Position numbers and translations under genes: made by a program. 64,000 bases of DNA from Gnetum montanum (taxonomy: Eukaryota; Streptophyta; Gnetopsida; Gnetales; Gnetaceae): contig MNCI01002924.1 in NCBI GenBank assembly GCA_015680685.1, positions 407,953 to 471,952 of the forward strand, given 5' to 3'. Positions 59,404-64,000 of this stretch are shown here, piece after piece (the first letter of the stretch is position 1; every line of letters starts with the position of its first letter). Below the pieces are notes generated by a model. The model did no database searches, was not told where the DNA came from, and saw only the letters and a list, made by a program, of their open reading frames with translations.

Positions 59404-62387
59404 GGTTTTTGAAATTGTGTTGTGATATGCATGTGCTCTTTGGTTGTGTTACACCATCAAGGTTGTTCTATTGATGGATTTTTTTGGATTGATATCTAGG
59501 TGACTTAGGATCATATCCTTATGTATTCTTTGAAGAGTTTCCTTATGGTAAGATTTTTACACTCTTCATGAGGGGGCTGATGTTACGTTGTGAGCAATTG
59601 ATGTATGTTGTTCTCCTTGAGGATGTATATGATTGCATTGTGGTAATGTTCGCCACTTGTTTACTTGTGGTTGGAACAGTTGTGATTTTATTTAATATGG
59701 CAGAGGAGAGTTCTATTGGCAACTCATAAATTATTATTGCTCAAGGAGCTCTCATCTCTGGTCTCCAGTGATTCATCTAGGATGAATCAGACCTAGTCTC
59801 TGCTTTGGTTTCCACCTAGATGACATGTATCGAGATAGCATTAATTGAATTGTGCAAGATGTGATATGCTTGCACTCCCACTCACCCTAGATATAGTGAG
59901 TATGGGAATTACAAATTGGGATATGTTGATTCCTAAGTACCTCAGGACGGAGAGCCTTCGAACATGTGCTTTTGGTGAGCCTTGTTCTGGGTGGAGTAAG
60001 ACCGTTATCAGTAGACTTCGTACGTTTGTTTTTGTGATTGTATGTTTGTCTAGTTGTGTATGCGTGTCTTCGTGGTTGTGTTTTCAAATTCTACGTGGGT
60101 GTCGCTTTCGTCGTGTCTATCATTCGTAATGCAAGGCTTTGTGTCATACGCAGTGTGATGATTTGTTGCTAGGATCGCCAAGGATGCATTTTGAGGCCAT
60201 TTGTGCCATCCCAAAGCCAAATGTTTGTTGTCTTGTTTTGAAAACCTCTTGTGCTTGAGGCATGATTGCCCTTGTTGCTAACCTTTCGTGAAAGGTGCTC
60301 CCTTGCTTGAGCTAGTTGTGTTGCCCTTGGGTTTGTGGCATCACTCTTTTGATTGGTGACATTTCTTTAGGCACTTTGATTTGGAGACCTTCTAGTGTGG
60401 GTCATCTTATTGTTAGTTCTTGCTAAGACCTGACCTCCTTTGATGAGAGTCTTTCTTGTGGATGCATCCTCCTTGATGTTGCTCATTGTAGTGAGAATTG
60501 GTTTTAAGTAGACCAATTATTGGCTAGACCTTGATATTCCACCTTATTTCTGAGTTGAGATAACGATTCTTTATTGCCCATGCCTCTTATGAATGTGTTG
60601 AGATCTTGATCCTGGTGGGAACCAGTGTTAGTGGCTGGGAATGTTTCTTGTATATGAATCTTGGAATTTTGAGAGTGTTCTAGTTCTCTTTGGGTGTGCC
60701 TCATGATGAATTGTTTTGTGTGAGTGTGTCTAATTGACCCATCAATATTTTGCATGATTGATCTCTATGTGTCTTGCTGAGGTCTTGCTCTTTATGATGT
60801 TGCAAGAGTGAGATTTCTCTTTTATATATCATGTTTGATGGTTGTATATGAGGCTGATGTGTTGATCATGTTCTTGCTAACTTCTCTATTTTTGAGCTAT
60901 TATCTTAGTCTTTGCAGGCAGCACAAGTGCAAAGATGCAGGTAGTGCTGACCTTAGTTGATTCTGTGAGCACTATGTCTATGGGGAAGATGTGTGCTCTT
61001 GAGGCCTTCATGAATTGGTTATTTGGTCTCAAAATCCCAACATTGGGTTGTGGATTTATCAATACCTTGGCTATGATGAAACAGTAGGTACATCATGATT
61101 GGTTTGCCTCTTTGTGCTGGGTGAGCACTAATAGAGGACGGTGATCCATCCTAGACCCTACAGATATTGGATTAGCAGGTAGCATAAAATGGTATCCTTA
61201 GCCATGCTAGATACTAATGGCCCAAGAATGACCAATGCATTTAGGTCCCACAATGACAAGTGGTGAATACTCAATTGGCGTGTCCCATTATTCAATCATT
61301 GCACTTGTGTCTCGAATCATTTTCGTTTGATGGCAGTCGTGTAGTGAGTTCAGTGGAATGATTGTTCATGTATGTGTAGAGACAATTGTGAAATGGATGC
61401 AGTGCGATAGATGATCATGTACATTCTACGACAAAGACAAGTTTTTCTCAAAACAACATGGTGCAGCCTTGGTATGCTCCTAGTGGCCTAAACCTTTCAA
61501 CTTAGGATGGGCTTGGGCAATTTGTCCTATAGCCTTCTAGGCTTGGGTAGCATTCCCGAATACCATGTATTGTGCTCAGTAAATGTATTCCTATCCTCTG
61601 GTGTGTGAGATTGTAATGTAACCTTATGATATTTTTAGTTTTGATAGTTTATGCACACAAAAGTGCTAGATGTTATTTCCCTATGTGAGTCAGTTGTCTT
61701 CTTGTTGTAGGCTTATGCCACACCCTGTCACAAGGCCAAGCTTGATGTATGGTGTTTTCCTAGTGCTCATTCTTGAAGCACCTTTCTGATATGTTTTAAG
61801 TGGCTTTTATGCCTTAATGTGTAATTATGTTGAAAACCCCATGGAAAATTATCTTTTTTGAGATATGGTGTTGTAACGAGTAGGCCATGGCATGTCCTTG
61901 CCCAAGGTGCTCTTGAACTAATTCCTTGTGCTCTTGGTGATATTGGCATGCCATGATGGTGTGTCCTTTGGTGAATTCTCTTGACACAAGACAAGTCTTG
62001 ATTTCATTTCCTCTTAGGTTCTTGGACTCGCAGAAATCTTATCCACAAACGATCAATGGTGGTATGGAGCCTGAAATACAAACAAATTGGTTTAGTGAGC
62101 TTGATCTTAATAGTGGGCGAATTCACGATGGCCATGTGAATTGCAATGGTAAACTAAAATTGAAATCAAGGTGATGCTACTATGTCTAGTTGTGGAGTAG
62201 AGTTGAGTTCTGGGTATCGGCACCTAGACTCTCTCTTCCATGGCTGGATGTGATGGTGGAGCAGTTTTGCAAATGTTGGGATGGTGGTCCATCCTTGAAT
62301 AAATGATGTTACAATTACAGAAATTGTGACTTCTCTTGGTGGCCTTGCTTGGTGGACTTGGATGTGCTCGAAAACACTTGAGCCTAT

Positions 62388-62553
62388 GCTCTCATGATTG
62401 GGGGCTTCTGCTGCTTTGTGGATGATGGCATGCTCTCATGATTAGTTTCTTTTGGTGCTTTTGAGGGCTATGATGTGCTCTCATGGCTTGGGACTTATTG
62501 GTGCTTTTGTGGACTATGGTGTGATTTCATGACTTGGGACTCATTGTGCCTAG
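62388..62553. repeat. Minisatellite, four units of about 45 bp
   Basis: TGCTCTCATG (last unit TGATTTCATG) starts at 62388, 62431, 62476 and 62522. Units contain TTGGGACTTATTGGTGCTTT and GTGGACTATGG-like words. Confidence 0.85.
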
Positions 62554-63235
62554 CAAGCTATTGTCTTGCCCAATTTCCTCTGTGTATTCTATTCCTTGTG
62601 TACACTGATGTATCACATCGTCTCTCCTTAATTTATTATCCCATTTCTCTGGTGTATTGTTAAATGATGTTAGTGTCCTAACCTCTTTGGTCGGATAACA
62701 AGGCTAAGCACTATATTACTTGGTGAATTCTCAATCCTATGAGGGATCATTCTCCATTCCGATGGATGCCCTCTTTAGTTCCTAAAATAATAATGCATGT
62801 TGTACTGAGACAACTGTTCCCTAGATGGGGTCCATAAGCAATTGATGTTAGGGACTTGTTCCTAGCAATGGTTCCATGTTCTTGAACTCTTGGGGCTTGT
62901 TTTCAGAGACAAAGTGTTGTGATTGTGGTGGAATTCATGGAACCTCCCTTGTGAGGTCATGTTATTGATGTAGCCTAAATGTATATATCTCCTCTCTTGT
63001 AAGCAAGGCGTGATCTTATGTACTCTCTCTCTCAGTTTTTGGGGCTCCAAAGGGACTTCCTTGTTAGGGTTATCTAGTAGATCAATCTTATTGTAATCCC
63101 TTCGGGGACAAGTCGTGTATTATTTTTGAGTTGGTAGTCAATGTTGGTGAAGCCCATTCTTTGTAAAACTATCTTGAGGACTTAGTCCTCCTATGGACAA
63201 AATGTTCTTGTTGACTTGTGTTTGTTGTTTGGGTT

Positions 63236-63286
63236 GGATAGTCATAGGCAATGGTGTGCCCTTGTGCACCACAATTGTTGTAAATG
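63236..63286 (-). pseudogene. Possible decayed gag zinc knuckle
   Basis: On the minus strand IYNNCGAQGHTIAYDYP resembles a CCHC zinc knuckle with the first and last Cys replaced by Tyr and one residue inserted after His. It lies in a 60-codon open frame (63169-63351). If real, a retroelement in minus orientation is present here. Could be chance. Confidence 0.3.
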
Positions 63287-63742
63287 GGTTGGACTGGGAT
63301 GTATGAAATGAAAATCCAAATCTCCCAGGATAAAACTCTTTTGCTTCTCAAGTTGTTCTTAAGGTAGAATCGAGTGTGGGTAAGACCTGTAAATCGATGT
63401 CTTCCCTCTACCAGTAGCAGTTTGATGATACGATTGTGTTGGCTATGTGGATCACTTGGTTATGTATTATGGGTAAGGTGCAATTGGATTACTATACTTG
63501 CCTACTGAAGAAACCTCCCAAAGAGGATCTTTTCTTCAAGTTCAAAAAAATCCAATGAAAGGTGTTGATTGGGAGTTGTGGTCATTTTTGACATGGTAGG
63601 AAAATTCAAATTTTGGAAACCTAGATGTTCCTTGGAGAATTCATAACTGTGGTTGCCCTCGGAGGTGACTCTACATGCTTTCCTAGACCAAGTGTTCAGA
63701 AAATGGTGCTTGTCCCATATCTTAGAGTCAGAAGGATAGCTT

Positions 63743-64000
63743 GTGATGAGTTATCATTTTTGTTGGCCGCAATATCGCATACGTGATATCGCGTACGCGA
63801 TATCGCAGCTTGTCTCCTCATCTATAAATAAGAGGTAGACAGATCTGGTAGGCAGTTTTTAGATTTTCTTTTAAGTGTTTAGTTTTAAAGTAGTTCTTCT
63901 CTCAACCCTTCTCTCCCAGTGCATGCTCGCAGTGTGGTGATTGTAATTGTACGGCATCCTTATTCGAGTGTAACATAATTGGACACGCACATGATCGGCA
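63743..64000 (+). repeat. Left part of another Athila/Tat-type LTR (element E)
   Basis: Starts TGATGAGTTATC and leaves the window. U3 with ATATCGCATACGTG, ATATCGCGTACGCG and ATATCGC, of the same GATATC type as D, with intact CpG. TATAAATA at 63823-63830, then GCAGTGTGGTGATTG-TTGTACGG, as in the LTR of B. No polypurine site before it, so probably a 5' LTR. Confidence 0.8.

Larger units (their letters stand above)
59404..63742. other. G/T-rich, nearly non-coding stretch, probably interior of element F
   Basis: The plus strand is markedly rich in T and G for more than 4 kb. No open frame above 95 codons and no RT, RNase H or integrase motif on either strand. It could be the non-coding body of a large retrotransposon derivative or a very decayed element. 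Holds the minisatellite at 62388 and a possible minus-strand zinc knuckle at 63236. Confidence 0.4.

Noticed and set aside
1-64000. CRISPR arrays, bacterial operons, rRNA or functional tRNA genes
   Set aside because: None seen. Spliced gene structure and plant LTR elements show nuclear plant DNA; the tRNA-like boxes at 58108 do not fold as a complete tRNA.

Overview
The window is nuclear DNA of a seed plant. It is AT-rich and dominated by old, nested LTR retrotransposons, with one intron-containing plant gene. Old insertions, heavy loss of CpG and long distances between genes would suit a conifer or other gymnosperm, but nothing read here fixes the species.

Layout. 1-272 is the right end of an LTR cut by the window edge. 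273-2859 has no intact gene. 2860-47720 is one nested block. Its host is a decayed tandem array with a period near 180 bp, left as pieces at 2860-3308, 17602-18383 and 47335-47720. Element A (3309-17601) and element B (18384-47334) inserted side by side in it. Element C (5' LTR start hidden in the N gap, end 45558) inserted into B. Element D (27385-36322) inserted into C, inside the protease coding region. The visible 5-bp target duplications agree: GATGT/GATAT for A, GTAAG/ATAAG for B, AAGAT/AAGAT for D. All four are Ty3/gypsy elements of the Athila/Tat type. Their LTRs run from TGATGA to TCATCA, the primer-binding site is a mutated match to the 3' end of tRNA-Asp, and gag and pol form one frame of about 2,030 codons, now broken.

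Most interesting structure. Elements A and C carry a second gene of about 955 codons (ORF2) 2-3 kb downstream of pol. Its first third resembles the putative plant transposon protein domain (Transposase_32 type) and its last part is a coiled coil. In front of ORF2 both copies have a block that looks like a second LTR promoter (U3-like repeats plus a TATA box), then a candidate 60-65 nt intron ending at or beside the ORF2 ATG. D keeps the intron. B keeps part of the promoter block and a piece of ORF2 but has lost protease, RT, RNase H and integrase. I infer that this lineage expressed ORF2 from its own spliced transcript.

47721-49340 is intergenic. On the minus strand at 50034-53540 lies a complete gene for a lipid phosphate phosphatase (PAP2 family): eight coding exons, 317 residues, all three catalytic motifs, conserved splice sites. 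A CpG-retaining stretch at about 55380-56640 is probably its leader and promoter. 56641-58808 is intergenic with short tandem repeats and a tRNA-derived SINE-like unit. 58809-59389 is an LTR of another family followed by an initiator-Met primer site, then more than 4 kb with almost no coding. At 63743 a further Athila/Tat-type LTR starts and leaves the window.

Assembly problems: two single-N joins, each flanked by an exact short duplication (16016-16100, 23283-23382), and a 379-N gap (23684-24062) that is too short for the missing LTR sequence.
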